A stretch of DNA of 64,000 nt from Gammaproteobacteria bacterium (GTDB taxonomy: Bacteria; Pseudomonadota; Gammaproteobacteria; Steroidobacterales; PWYM01): NCBI GenBank assembly GCA_007693855.1, contig RECU01000053.1, forward strand, positions 124,001 to 188,000, given 5' to 3'. The translations under genes and the position numbers were made by a program. Numbering within the stretch: position 1 is the stretch's first letter; every line of letters begins with the position of its first letter. The notes under the pieces were generated by a model. It was not told the DNA's origin, searched no databases, and saw nothing but the letters and a program-made list of their open reading frames with translations. Below are positions 9,369-18,538 of this stretch, one piece after another.

Positions 9369-11624
9369 ATGAACCACGCGAATTCCGTCACCCGCAGCCT
9401 GCTGGCTGCGGCCATCACTGCCGCGCTGGCCCTGCCGGCAACCCAGGCGGCCCGCGCCCAGGGCGCGACCGGCCTGGAAGAAATCGTCGTCACCGCGCGC
9501 CGCGCCGAGGAGACCCTGCAGGACGTGCCGATCGCCGTCTCGGCCTTCTCCGCCGAGGACCTGCGCAACCTGCAGGCTGAGGATCTTTCGGCACTCCAGG
9601 GGGCAGTGCCGAACCTCAACCTGGTCCAGGGCCGGGGCTCGGCCTCCAGCGCCAACATCTTCATCCGCGGCATTGGCCAGCCCGACGCCCTGCAGACCTT
9701 CGATCCGGGCGTGGGCGTGTACCTGGACGACGTCTACATCTCGCGCATCCAGGGCGCGCTGTTCAACCTGCATGACGTGGAACGCATCGAGGTGCTGCGC
9801 GGCCCGCAGGGCACCCTCTACGGCAAGAACACCATTGCCGGCGCGATCAAGATCGTCACCCGCCGCCCAGGCCCGGAGACCGAAGCCGACATCGAGGTCG
9901 GTATCGGCCGCTACAACGCCCGCAACGCCAAGGCCTATTTCGCCGGCGAACTCACCGACACGCTCTACGGCAGTGTTTCCGGCCTGTGGTCCGAGCGCGA
10001 CGGCACGGTCACCGATTATCTTACCGGTCGCGAGTACAACGACCGCGACGAGCGCGCCGCGCGCGTGGCACTGCGCTGGGTGCCGACCGACACCCTGGAG
10101 GCGACGCTGGCCTTCGACACCACCCGCCAGCGCAACGCCTTGAACCTGGGCAAGGCGGAGGCGCCGCTGATCTCCGTGGATGTCTCGACCCTCCCGCCCA
10201 CTGTGGTACTTCGTCGCCTGCCGGATGCTGGCGAGTGGGACCGCACAGCCGCCTCCCTGCTGCCGAACGATCCGGGTCAGAAGCTCGATCACACGGGCGT
10301 ATCGCTGACCGTGGACTGGGACATCAATAGCGCCCTGCGCGCGAAATCCATCACCGCCTTCCGGAACCTGGAGACCGCGTTCTTCATCGACATTGATGGC
10401 ACCGAACTGGAACTCGGCGATGTGTTTGTCGGTGTCGATCAGGACCAGATCTCCCAGGAGTTCCAGCTGGCCTGGGACAATGGCGGTGACTTCCGCGCCA
10501 TCGGCGGCGTGTATGCCCTGCGCGAGACGATCGAGTCCGACCAGGCTGCGTTCGCCGATGACTTCCTGCTGTTCGGGCCCATCCCGATCGACTTCCTGCG
10601 CACCATCGAGGACGACCTGAAGACCACCAGCTATGCGATCTTCGGCCAAGGCACCTGGGCCTTCGCGCCGCAGTGGTCGGCCACCCTGGGCATGCGCTAT
10701 ACCTACGAAAAGAAGGACTACTTCCGCAGCACCAGCACGTTCTCCAGCATCCTGGGTAACGCCGATCCAGCCTTTGCTTTCGACGTCGACGACAGCTGGA
10801 ACGCATTCACCCCCAGCCTGACGCTGGACTACAAACCCAGCGACGACGTGCTGCTCTACGGCAGCATCGCCCGCGGCTTCAAGAGCGGCGGCTTCAACGG
10901 CCGCGCGAACGCAGCGGTCGACGTCAGCACCTTCGATCCCGAGTATGTCTGGACCTACGAACTCGGTGCCAAGAGCACGCTCGCCGACAACCGCGTGCGG
11001 CTGAACGCCGCTGCCTTCTTCAGCGACTACAAGGACTTCCAGGCACGCATCTCCGAGATCTCCAACCCCGACGACCCGATCCCGAATTTCGGTTTCCCGG
11101 TACTGAACGCCGGCAAGCTGGAGATCTGGGGCGCCGAGCTGGAGGCGGCCTGGGTCCCGGTCGACGCCTTGACGCTCGCCGCGCAGCTCGGCTATCTGAA
11201 AGCCGATTACAAGGAGTTCCGTGGCCGCGCGGCCGGCCCCGACGGTTCGGTCATCATCATCGACCGCTCCGGTGACGAACCGCCCTTCGCGCCCGAATGG
11301 ACCGCCAGGCTGGCGGCCAGCTATACCTTCGAGTTCGGCACCTCGGGATCGCTCACGCTGGGCGCCGATGGCGCCTACCGCAGCAAGGCCTGGCTGTCGG
11401 TCGACAACCAGGACGTGCTCACCCAGTCGGGCTACTGGCTGGCCAACGCCTTCGTCAGCTGGCTGAGCGATGACGCGCGCTGGCGGGTGACCGGCGGGGT
11501 GCGCAATCTCACCGACGAGGTCTACAAGGTGGATGCGCAGGAGTTCACCGCCGTCGGCAACATCCAGACCGCCTACTACGGTGACCCGCGCACCTGGACA
11601 CTGTCGCTGCGCTACAGCTTCTGA
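9369..11624 (+). CDS. TonB-dependent outer-membrane receptor (esterase/ligase operon)
   Basis: A 751-aa outer-membrane active transporter. A signal peptide runs to about ARA-Q (~residue 32), followed by a TonB-box-like LEEIVVTARR. The plug domain (~45-160) includes FIRGIGQPD and VERIEVLRGPQGTLYGKNT, and the rest is a 22-strand barrel ending in the aromatic signature LRYSF. The track ORF opens upstream at 8967; ATG 9369 is chosen because it gives a proper signal peptide, with GGGGGAG just upstream. The next gene overlaps its stop by one base (TGATG), so receptor and acyl-CoA ligase are translationally coupled. The substrate is unknown; the neighbours suggest an ester, hydroxyacid oligomer or aromatic acid rather than a siderophore. 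Confidence 0.93.
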   Translation: MNHANSVTRSLLAAAITAALALPATQAARAQGATGLEEIVVTARRAEETLQDVPIAVSAFSAEDLRNLQAEDLSALQGAVPNLNLVQGRGSASSANIFIRGIGQPDALQTFDPGVGVYLDDVYISRIQGALFNLHDVERIEVLRGPQGTLYGKNTIAGAIKIVTRRPGPETEADIEVGIGRYNARNAKAYFAGELTDTLYGSVSGLWSERDGTVTDYLTGREYNDRDERAARVALRWVPTDTLEATLAFDTTRQRNALNLGKAEAPLISVDVSTLPPTVVLRRLPDAGEWDRTAASLLPNDPGQKLDHTGVSLTVDWDINSALRAKSITAFRNLETAFFIDIDGTELELGDVFVGVDQDQISQEFQLAWDNGGDFRAIGGVYALRETIESDQAAFADDFLLFGPIPIDFLRTIEDDLKTTSYAIFGQGTWAFAPQWSATLGMRYTYEKKDYFRSTSTFSSILGNADPAFAFDVDDSWNAFTPSLTLDYKPSDDVLLYGSIARGFKSGGFNGRANAAVDVSTFDPEYVWTYELGAKSTLADNRVRLNAAAFFSDYKDFQARISEISNPDDPIPNFGFPVLNAGKLEIWGAELEAAWVPVDALTLAAQLGYLKADYKEFRGRAAGPDGSVIIIDRSGDEPPFAPEWTARLAASYTFEFGTSGSLTLGADGAYRSKAWLSVDNQDVLTQSGYWLANAFVSWLSDDARWRVTGGVRNLTDEVYKVDAQEFTAVGNIQTAYYGDPRTWTLSLRYSF

Positions 11625-13186
11625 TGGCCTGGTTCGCGGCGCCGGCGCCGCTGCTGCCGGAGATCCTGGCACGCCATGGCCGGCAGCGGCCGCGGCGCCG
11701 GGCGCTGGTCTGCGGTGACCAGACGCTGGACTGGGCGGCGTTCAGCGCCGCCCTGGACCGCACGGCCAGCGCCTTCCATGCCCTCGGCCTGTCACCCGGC
11801 GAGCGAGTGGGCGTCCTGATGGACAACAGCATCGAGATGCCGCTGGCGATGTTCGGCGCGATGCGCGCCGGGCTGGTGGCGGTGCCGCTCAACACGTCGC
11901 TGGCCGATCCCGCCATCGCCGGCATGCTGCGCGACTGTGGCGCGCGGGCCATTGTCGTGACCCCGGCGCACCGGGCCCGGGTGGACGCGCTGCCAGCGGA
12001 GCTTCACGCGGCACTGCGCGGCCGGAAGATCTGCACCGGCACCGAGCCAACCCACGAGGACTGGCTGGCCTGGGCGCCCTGGGTGACGGCGGCGGACCGG
12101 CAGCCCCCTGACGTCCAGATCGACGACGAAGCCCCCTGCAACATCATCTACTCCTCGGGCACGACAGGACTGCCGAAAGGCATCGTGCATGGCCATCGGC
12201 GACGCCTTGACTGGGCCTACGATCTCGGCGTCGCGCTGCGCTACCACGGCGGCGCCGTCACGCTCTGCTCCCTGGGGCTGTACTCGAACATCAGCTGGGT
12301 GGCGATGCTGTGCACCTGGGTGGCCGGGGGCACGGTGATCGTGATGCCGGGCTTCGATGCCCGCAGCACGCTCGAGACCATCGCGCGCGAGCGCATCACG
12401 CACTTCGCCATGGTCCCGGTGCAGTTCCAGCGACTGGTGGACGATGAGGCCTACGCGACCAGCGACCGCAGCAGTCTCCAGGCGGTGATGTGTTGCGGCT
12501 CACCGCTGCCGTTCGGGCTCAAGCAGCAGCTGCTCGAGGATCTCGGCGGCGCCTTCATCGAGCTCTACGGACTCACCGAGGGCCTGATCACCACCCACGA
12601 CCCCGAGACCGCGTGCGACCGGCTGGGCTCGGTCGGCCAGGCGCTGACGGGCACCGAGGTGCGCATCATCGACGACGCGGGCCACGAGTGTGCGCCCGGC
12701 GAGCCCGGCGAGATCGTCGGGCGGGGCCGTATCCTGATGAGCGGCTATCTGAATCGTGATGATGCCAACGCCGAGTCGACGTGGACCGACATGGCCGGGG
12801 CGCGCTGGCTGCGCACCGGCGACATCGGTCGGATGGACGAGGACGGCCATCTCTGGATCGTGGACCGCAAGAAGGACATGATTGTCTCCGGCGGCCAGAA
12901 CATCTTCCCGGCCGACATCGAGGCGGTGATGCTGGCGCATCCGGACATCGCGGACGTGGCCGTGATTGGCGTGCCGAGCGAAAAATGGGGCGAGACGCCG
13001 CTCGCGCTGGTCGTGCCCCGGCGCGACGCGCCAGAGGCCGAGGTGCTGTGCGCCTGGGCCAATGCGCGGCTCGGCCGCCAGCAGCGTATCAGCGGCGTGC
13101 GCTTCCGCGAGAGCCTGCCACGCAACCCGAATGGCAAGGTGCTCAAGCGGGAGTTGCGCCGGGAATACACCGCGCTCGCGCACTGA
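11624..13186 (+). CDS. AMP-forming acyl-CoA synthetase (ANL superfamily)
   Basis: A 520-aa cytosolic ligase expected to activate a carboxylic acid to its CoA thioester through an acyl-adenylate. The P-loop-like motif YSSGTTGLPKG is at residues 176-186, ELYGLTEG is the A5-type motif, the TGDIGRMDEDG/DRKKDMI block forms the hinge, and the C-terminal NPNGKVLKRELR carries the catalytic lysine. The length is normal for fatty-acyl, 4-coumarate or cyclohexanecarboxylate ligases, which cannot be separated by eye. Its ATG shares an A with the receptor's TGA. An alpha/beta hydrolase and an esterase follow, suggesting that hydrolysis releases the acid it activates. Confidence 0.92.
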   Translation: MAWFAAPAPLLPEILARHGRQRPRRRALVCGDQTLDWAAFSAALDRTASAFHALGLSPGERVGVLMDNSIEMPLAMFGAMRAGLVAVPLNTSLADPAIAGMLRDCGARAIVVTPAHRARVDALPAELHAALRGRKICTGTEPTHEDWLAWAPWVTAADRQPPDVQIDDEAPCNIIYSSGTTGLPKGIVHGHRRRLDWAYDLGVALRYHGGAVTLCSLGLYSNISWVAMLCTWVAGGTVIVMPGFDARSTLETIARERITHFAMVPVQFQRLVDDEAYATSDRSSLQAVMCCGSPLPFGLKQQLLEDLGGAFIELYGLTEGLITTHDPETACDRLGSVGQALTGTEVRIIDDAGHECAPGEPGEIVGRGRILMSGYLNRDDANAESTWTDMAGARWLRTGDIGRMDEDGHLWIVDRKKDMIVSGGQNIFPADIEAVMLAHPDIADVAVIGVPSEKWGETPLALVVPRRDAPEAEVLCAWANARLGRQQRISGVRFRESLPRNPNGKVLKRELRREYTALAH

Positions 13187-13231
13187 GGCGCGGGGCGAGC
13201 CGCGCCCCCGGCGCCCGACGAAGGAGCCTGC

Positions 13232-14113
13232 ATGCACGACGACAGCCCGGATCACATGACGGCACACTGGCAGAGTGAGGATGGCCTGAGCCTCTTCTAT
13301 CGCGATTTCGGCGGGCCGGAGGCCGCCGGGCTGCCCGTGCTCTGCCTGCCGGGGCTGACCCGCAACAGCCGCGACTTCATCCCCCTGGCTCAACGCCTCG
13401 CGCCCCGGCACCGGGTGCTGTGCCCCGATCTGCGCGGCCGCGGCTATTCCGAGCCTGACCCGGACTGGCGCAATTACCAGCCCCCCACCTACGTCGCCGA
13501 CACCTGGCGGCTGCTCGATACGCTCGGGCTCGAGCGCGTCATCGTCGTCGGCACCTCGCTGGGCGGCCTGATGGCCATGATCATGGCCGCGCAGCAGCCG
13601 AACCGCCTGGCCGGCGTGGTGCTGAACGACATCGGCCCGGAAATCGCGCCGGAGGGACTTGCCCGCATCCGGGGGTATGCCGGGCTGCTGCCGCCGGTCA
13701 GCGACTGGGCGGCAGCGAGTGCCCAGATCCGCGAAGTCTACGAGATCGCGCTGCCCGACCTCGATGACGCCGCCTGGCTGGAATACGCCCGTCGCAGTTA
13801 CCGGGAGGACGCCCAGGGCCGACCCCGCCTGGACTACGATCCAGCCATCGGCCGCGCCGTCCAGGAAGTCAGTGGCGAGGCCCCCGATCCCTGGCCGTTG
13901 TTCAGGGCGCTGAGCATGCCGACGCTCGCGTTGCGAGGAGCGCTCTCGGACATTCTGAGCGCGGCGACGCTCGCCCGCATGCAGGCCGAGAAACCCGATC
14001 TCCGGGTGGCGGTGATTCCGGGCCGCGGCCACGTGCCGCTGCTCGACGAACCGGCGAGCGTGGCGGCCATCGACGACTTCCTCGCCTCGCTGGCCCATGG
14101 GGGTGGCGCGTGA
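13232..14113 (+). CDS. Alpha/beta-fold hydrolase
   Basis: A 293-aa hydrolase. The oxyanion-hole region is LPGLTRNSRDF, the nucleophile elbow is GTSLGG (S109), and a C-terminal GRGHVPLLDEP supplies the catalytic histidine. It has no signal peptide, so it is likely cytosolic. It sits 45 bases after the acyl-CoA ligase with AAGGAG before its ATG, and its TGA overlaps the GTG of the next gene. The context suggests cleavage of an imported ester or lactone, or a C-C or thioester bond in the same pathway. The exact substrate is not predictable. Confidence 0.88.
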   Translation: MHDDSPDHMTAHWQSEDGLSLFYRDFGGPEAAGLPVLCLPGLTRNSRDFIPLAQRLAPRHRVLCPDLRGRGYSEPDPDWRNYQPPTYVADTWRLLDTLGLERVIVVGTSLGGLMAMIMAAQQPNRLAGVVLNDIGPEIAPEGLARIRGYAGLLPPVSDWAAASAQIREVYEIALPDLDDAAWLEYARRSYREDAQGRPRLDYDPAIGRAVQEVSGEAPDPWPLFRALSMPTLALRGALSDILSAATLARMQAEKPDLRVAVIPGRGHVPLLDEPASVAAIDDFLASLAHGGGA

Positions 14114-15204
14114 GCATGGCGCACATGCGCCAGAGACCGAGGCTCATGCTGGCGACGCTGGCGCTCCTGCTGGGCAGCGCCTGCAGCGGCAGCGGCGAGG
14201 CGCCGGCCCCGGCCAGCGCGGACGACGCAATGGCGGCGGACACTCAGCTCCCAGCACTCGGGCTGCCGCTGACCGGCATCACGGTCTCCGGGATTTCCGC
14301 CGGGGGCTACATGGCCACCCAGTTCCACCTGGCCCATGCCGAGTGGATCAACGGGGTGGCGGTCCTGGCGGCGGGTCCCTGGCGCTGCGCCGAGGGTCGC
14401 CTGCAACAGGCCCTGGGACGCTGCATCGATGGGGACGAGGCGAGCCTCGACGCCGGGCGCCTGGCTACCGAGGCCAGAGGTCTGGCGCGGGATGGCCGCC
14501 TGGCCCCCGCGTCGGCCGTCGCGGGGGATCGGGTGTGGCTGTTCCGCGGCACCCGCGACACGGTCATCAGTGCCGGGGTCATCCGTGCGCTCGCCGGGTT
14601 CTACCGCACCTATGCCCCGGAGGCGGACATCACCCTGCGCGAGGATATCGATGCGGTGCATGGCTGGCCGACCGTGGCCTTCGGCGCCGCCTGCGAGGGC
14701 TTCGAGCCGCCGTATCTGACCGCCTGTGGCGTGGACGTGGCCGGCACACTGCTGCGCGCACTGCTCGATGACCTGACGCCGCCCGAGGGTAACGGTACCG
14801 ACAACGGCCTGCACCGTTTCGATCAGCGCCCCTTCTGGCCGGCGCGCAGCGGACATTCCCTGCACGAATCCGGCTGGCTGTATCTCCCGCGGGCCTGCGG
14901 AGACGGGACGCGGGCCTGCCGGCTGCATGTGGTCTTCCACGGCTGTCGCCAGTCCGAGGATTTCATCGGCGAGGCCTTCGTGCGCCACACCGGGCTGAAC
15001 GCCTGGGCCGAGCGTAACGACATCGTGGTGCTGTACCCGCAGGTCAGCCCCAGCCGCCTGCGCCCGCTGAACCCGCAGGGCTGCTGGGACTGGTGGGGCT
15101 ACAGCGGCGGTGACTACGCCGAGCGCAGCGCCGCGCAGACCACCGCCGTGGCCGCCATGCTGACACGGCTCGCCGAGGCCCCCGGCGGCGCGCGACCGCG
15201 ATAG
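14110..15204 (+). CDS. Exported PHB-depolymerase-family esterase
   Basis: A 364-aa exported serine hydrolase. The N-terminus is basic, then hydrophobic (LMLATLALLLGSAC). The Cys after GSA could be a lipidation site, but the lipobox is not canonical. The lipase box GISAGGY gives S63, GTRDTVI gives D150 and DAVHGWPT gives H184, a plausible Ser-Asp-His triad. HVVFHGCRQ and NPQGCWDWWGYSG near the C-terminus are characteristic of poly(3-hydroxybutyrate) depolymerases and related esterases. Translation likely starts at GTG 14110, overlapping the previous stop (GTGA); ATG 14116 is an alternative. As last gene of the TetR-linked operon, it could release hydroxyacids outside the cytoplasm for uptake and CoA activation. 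Activity on polymer is an inference. Confidence 0.85.
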   Translation: MSMAHMRQRPRLMLATLALLLGSACSGSGEAPAPASADDAMAADTQLPALGLPLTGITVSGISAGGYMATQFHLAHAEWINGVAVLAAGPWRCAEGRLQQALGRCIDGDEASLDAGRLATEARGLARDGRLAPASAVAGDRVWLFRGTRDTVISAGVIRALAGFYRTYAPEADITLREDIDAVHGWPTVAFGAACEGFEPPYLTACGVDVAGTLLRALLDDLTPPEGNGTDNGLHRFDQRPFWPARSGHSLHESGWLYLPRACGDGTRACRLHVVFHGCRQSEDFIGEAFVRHTGLNAWAERNDIVVLYPQVSPSRLRPLNPQGCWDWWGYSGGDYAERSAAQTTAVAAMLTRLAEAPGGARPR

Positions 15205-15275
15205 GGAAATTCCACGACTGCGCGACCGATCGGGCTGGCCTACGCTCATGGGCTGACGGTTTTCGGAGCACATCC

Positions 15276-16667
15276 ATGAGCGAGGCTCTGCAGTTCGATG
15301 CGGCCCTGCTGGACAAGTACGACACGCGCGGGCCGCGCTACACCTCCTATCCCGCCGCGCCACAGTTCCGGCCGATGGGGGAGGAGGAATACCGGGCGCT
15401 GGTTCGCGAACACCGCGAGCACAACAGCGATCCGCTGTCGGTCTACGTGCACGTGCCGTTCTGTCGCACGGTCTGCTACTACTGCGGCTGCAACAAGGTC
15501 GTCACCGCCAACTACCGCCGCGCCGAGGAGTATCTCGAGGTGCTGGTGCAGGAACTCGCGCTGCAGAGCAGCCTGTTCGGGCTGCGCCCACGGGTCGACC
15601 AGCTGCACTTTGGCGGTGGCACCCCAACCTACCTGAACGACGCCGACCTGTCGCGTTTGATGCGCGCACTGGATACGGCGCTGGCGCTGGAGCGCAGCGA
15701 GGAGCGTGAGTTCTCGATCGAGATCGATCCACGGACCACCAATGCCGCGCGCATCCGCCATCTCGCCGGGCTCGGCTTCAACCGCCTGAGTATCGGCGTG
15801 CAGGATTTCGATCCTGAGGTACAGCAGGCGACCAACCGCCTCCAGGGTGTCGACCAGACCACCGAGGTCATCGAGGCTGCCCGCGCCGCCGGCTTCCGCT
15901 CGATCAACCTGGACCTGATTTACGGGCTGCCGCTGCAGACCCGTGAGCGCTTTGCCGAGACCCTCGAGACCGTCATCGCCCTGCGACCTGATCGGCTCGC
16001 CGTGTACAGCTACGCCCACCTGCCGGACCGCTTCAAGGTCCAGCGCCAGATCCGCACCGAGGACCTGCCCTCGGCCGGCGAAAAACTCGCACTGCTGGCG
16101 ATGACCATCGAGCGGCTCACCGAGGCCGGCTATGTGTACATCGGCATGGACCACTTCGCCCTGCCGGACGACGAACTCGCCGTGGCCTTGCGCGAGGGTA
16201 CGCTGCAGCGCAATTTCCAGGGGTACGCGACCGGCGCGGGCCGCGACCTGCTGGCGCTCGGGGTGTCGGCGATCGGCCGCATCGGGCCTGCGTTCGCACA
16301 GAACCACCGCGATATCGAGCGCTGGGCGGCCGAGGTGAGCCTCGGCCGTATCCCGGTGGCGCAGGGCCTGGTGCTGGACGATGAAGACCTGCTGCGCGGT
16401 GAAATCATCCAGGCGCTGATGTGCGGGCGCCGCCTGGACGTTCGCGACATCGAGCGACGCTACGCCATCGAGTTCGCCCGGCACTTCGCCCCCGAGCTTG
16501 AACGCCTGGTGCCGCTCGCCGACGACGGACTGGTCGCTGTGGCGACGGACACCATCGAGGTCAGTGATCGTGGTCGGCTGCTGCTGCGCCCGATCGCGAT
16601 GGCTTTCGACGCCTACCTGCACGCGGCGCGCAAGCCCACGGAACCCCGTTACTCCCGCGTGATCTAA
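15276..16667 (+). CDS. hemN: Oxygen-independent coproporphyrinogen III oxidase (radical SAM)
   Basis: A 463-aa cytosolic enzyme that oxidatively decarboxylates coproporphyrinogen III to protoporphyrinogen IX without oxygen. The radical-SAM cluster motif CRTVCYYCGC supplies C63, C67 and C70, plus the adjacent HemN-type C72. The N-terminal LDKYDTRGPRYTSYP and the GGGTPTYL motif are typical of true HemN rather than HemW. The C-terminal HemN domain is complete. It is a single gene 71 bases downstream of the esterase operon. Its presence implies haem synthesis at low oxygen. Confidence 0.97.
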   Translation: MSEALQFDAALLDKYDTRGPRYTSYPAAPQFRPMGEEEYRALVREHREHNSDPLSVYVHVPFCRTVCYYCGCNKVVTANYRRAEEYLEVLVQELALQSSLFGLRPRVDQLHFGGGTPTYLNDADLSRLMRALDTALALERSEEREFSIEIDPRTTNAARIRHLAGLGFNRLSIGVQDFDPEVQQATNRLQGVDQTTEVIEAARAAGFRSINLDLIYGLPLQTRERFAETLETVIALRPDRLAVYSYAHLPDRFKVQRQIRTEDLPSAGEKLALLAMTIERLTEAGYVYIGMDHFALPDDELAVALREGTLQRNFQGYATGAGRDLLALGVSAIGRIGPAFAQNHRDIERWAAEVSLGRIPVAQGLVLDDEDLLRGEIIQALMCGRRLDVRDIERRYAIEFARHFAPELERLVPLADDGLVAVATDTIEVSDRGRLLLRPIAMAFDAYLHAARKPTEPRYSRVI

Positions 16668-16685
16668 CCTCTGGTAGTCGACAAA

Positions 16686-16727
16686 AGACGGCGCAGCAAG
16701 GCCACCCCGGGTGGCCGGCGACCGTCT
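16686..16727 (+). repeat. Nested inverted repeat in the leader of the TPR lipoprotein gene
   Basis: AGACGG (16686-16691) pairs with CCGTCT (16722-16727). Inside it GGCCACCC (16700-16707) pairs with GGGTGGCC (16709-16716). No U-run follows, so it is not a clean intrinsic terminator for hemN. It ends 16 bases before the GTG start of the next gene, so it may be a structured 5' UTR. I did not match it to a known riboswitch. Confidence 0.5.
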
Positions 16728-16743
16728 GAGAGAGAGATCCGAG

Positions 16744-17901
16744 GTGTTATTGCGTTCTGCCCTGGCGCTGGTGGCCGTCGTATCGATCGGCGCCTGCGCG
16801 TCCGCGCCACCGCTGCCGCGCAGCGGCGAGCTGCCTCAGGTATCCGAGCTGCTGGATGGCTCGGCGCTGCTCGGCGAATCGGTCGCGGCACAGTCACTGC
16901 CCGCCATCGACACGCGGGCGCTGACGCCGGAGATGCGGGAGTTCGTCTCGCACAGTGTGGCTGGGGTGTCTTCGGCCGAGGGACGGCTGCAGCGCTTGCT
17001 CTGGGAGATGCGCCGCAATGGCCTGTTGACGTTGCAGTATCAATCCACCACCACGGGTACGGCGACCGAGACCTTCGAGACCCGTATCGGCAACTGCCTG
17101 TCATTCACCAACCTGTTCGTCGCACTGGCTCGCGATGCCGGCCTGGAAGTCTCCTACCAGCAGGTGGACATCCCCCCGGTCTGGAGCAGTGGTGGCGAGC
17201 TGCTGATGCTGAACCAGCATGTCAACGTGCGGGTGCACCGCACGACCCGCCAGCGCGCAAGCGCCCACGACCATGTCGTCGACTTCAACGCGCCGCAGTA
17301 CGCCGGCAACTATCCGCAGCGGCCAGTCGACGATGCCGTGGTCGACGCCCTGTTTCACAACAACCTCGCAGTGGATGCACTGCTCGAGGACGACCCGCAC
17401 ACTGCCTTTCTGCATTTTCGCAGGGCGCTGCTGATCGATCCGCGCTCGACGCCCGCATGGACCAATCTCGGGGTGCTGTACCAGCGCAACGGCCTCGACA
17501 CGCACGCCGAAGCTGCCTTCCACCAGGCGCTGCTGCATGACCCCGGCCACAAGGTCGCCATGAGCAACCTGGCCCGCCTCTACGACCGCCTCGGTCATGG
17601 CGATCTGGCCACCGCCTATCGCGAGCGCATCCGCCGCCACCAGTTGCAGAATCCGTACTATCACTTCTTCCTGGCCGAACAGGCTGTGGCCCAGGCAGAC
17701 CTCGACTCCGCCCTGCGCGCCGTCGAGCGTGCGATCCGGCTGCGCGAGGAGGAACACCAGTTCCATTTCCTGCGCGCGCAGACCCTCGAGGCCCTCGGCC
17801 AGCGTGAGGCGGCGAGGGCCAGCCTGCTGCGCGCACAGGAACACGCCACCTTCACCGCGATCCGCAAGGAGTACCAGCGCAAACTCGAAACGCTGGACTG
17901 A
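16744..17901 (+). CDS. TPR-repeat lipoprotein with transglutaminase-like N-terminal region
   Basis: A 385-aa predicted lipoprotein. From GTG 16744 the protein starts with a hydrophobic signal and lipobox SIGAC (Cys ~19). The track start at 16711 lies inside a hairpin and adds charged residues before the signal, so I prefer 16744, which has a purine-rich GAGAGAGA upstream. Residues ~90-190 (ETFETRIGNCLSFTNLFVAL, then QHVNVRV) resemble a transglutaminase-like cysteine-protease fold with Cys in GNCLS. Residues ~210-385 contain tetratricopeptide repeats (TPAWTNLGVLYQRNGL and similar). The role is unknown; such proteins are envelope-associated scaffolds or peptidase-like factors. It is convergent with the SnoaL-like gene. 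Confidence 0.78.
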   Translation: MLLRSALALVAVVSIGACASAPPLPRSGELPQVSELLDGSALLGESVAAQSLPAIDTRALTPEMREFVSHSVAGVSSAEGRLQRLLWEMRRNGLLTLQYQSTTTGTATETFETRIGNCLSFTNLFVALARDAGLEVSYQQVDIPPVWSSGGELLMLNQHVNVRVHRTTRQRASAHDHVVDFNAPQYAGNYPQRPVDDAVVDALFHNNLAVDALLEDDPHTAFLHFRRALLIDPRSTPAWTNLGVLYQRNGLDTHAEAAFHQALLHDPGHKVAMSNLARLYDRLGHGDLATAYRERIRRHQLQNPYYHFFLAEQAVAQADLDSALRAVERAIRLREEEHQFHFLRAQTLEALGQREAARASLLRAQEHATFTAIRKEYQRKLETLD

Positions 17902-17938
17902 GCCGAGGCTGGACTGCGCCGGGCGACCGGTCGCGCCA

Positions 17939-18490
17939 TCATTCCCCGTAGTAGCGCTTCCAGCTCGGCAGCTTCTCGGGGAAATCCGCCTCCGCCGGCT
18001 CGGCGTAGGCACGCATGCGCTCGCGCCCAGCCATCGCCGAGGCGTATTCCTCGACCCGGACGTAATAGAGAAACGACAGCAAGCGGTCCGCGAAGCGCCA
18101 GCGTCCGTCCTCGCGACGGTATTCGTCCTCATAACGCAGCGCCGTCCACATGGCCTCCCCATGACGCACGACTTCGGCGTGAGAGGTCACCAGGCCGGTC
18201 GCACGGTCGGGATCCTCCGGATCGAACTCGATGATCTGATCGTGGGTGAAGTGATTGCTGGGACCGAGCACGGCAAAGCGCCCGTGGAACTGCGCCACCA
18301 CGGCCTCGCGGCCGCGGGCATCGAGCACCCCGTCGCGCGAGCGGAACGCGCCGTCCACGGTGAAACAGTCGGCGATCCCGTCGATCACCCGGTCGTCGAT
18401 GACGATCCCGTAGCGGGCGACCAGTTCGCGGATCTCCTCGCGATCCTCGAGTCGGCGGATCCGCTGCTCGAGCGTCAGGCTGTCGGACAT
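17939..18490 (-). CDS. SnoaL-like / NTF2-fold protein
   Basis: A 183-aa protein with an N-terminal helix pattern (LEDREEIRELVARYG) and the cone-like alpha+beta layout of the SnoaL_4/NTF2 superfamily. Members include the beta subunits of ring-hydroxylating dioxygenases, polyketide cyclases and dehydratases. The motif SNHFTHDQIIEF holds the conserved buried histidine. It is the third gene of a minus-strand operon after an HIBADH-type dehydrogenase and TesB, with a 48-base gap. A role in degrading an acyl or aromatic compound is plausible but not specific. Confidence 0.8.
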   Translation of the reverse strand: MSDSLTLEQRIRRLEDREEIRELVARYGIVIDDRVIDGIADCFTVDGAFRSRDGVLDARGREAVVAQFHGRFAVLGPSNHFTHDQIIEFDPEDPDRATGLVTSHAEVVRHGEAMWTALRYEDEYRREDGRWRFADRLLSFLYYVRVEEYASAMAGRERMRAYAEPAEADFPEKLPSWKRYYGE

Positions 18491-18538
18491 GGCGTGTGCT
18501 CCTGGCTCATCCTGGGATGGGTGCGGACCGGTGCGCCC

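Noticed and set aside
9252-11672. 806-aa minus-strand ORF opposite the TonB receptor
   Set aside because: Shadow of the receptor, which has a signal peptide, TonB box, plug motifs and terminal aromatic residue.
12500-14098. 532-aa minus-strand ORF opposite the acyl-CoA ligase and hydrolase
   Set aside because: Shadow ORF; both plus-strand genes have intact active-site motifs.
16711-16743. Upstream start of the TPR lipoprotein ORF
   Set aside because: Lies inside a perfect hairpin and adds charged residues before the lipoprotein signal; GTG 16744 is better.
17916-17932. GCGACCGGTCGC palindrome as a bidirectional terminator between convergent genes
   Set aside because: A perfect 12-bp palindrome with no loop and no T-run; too weak to call.
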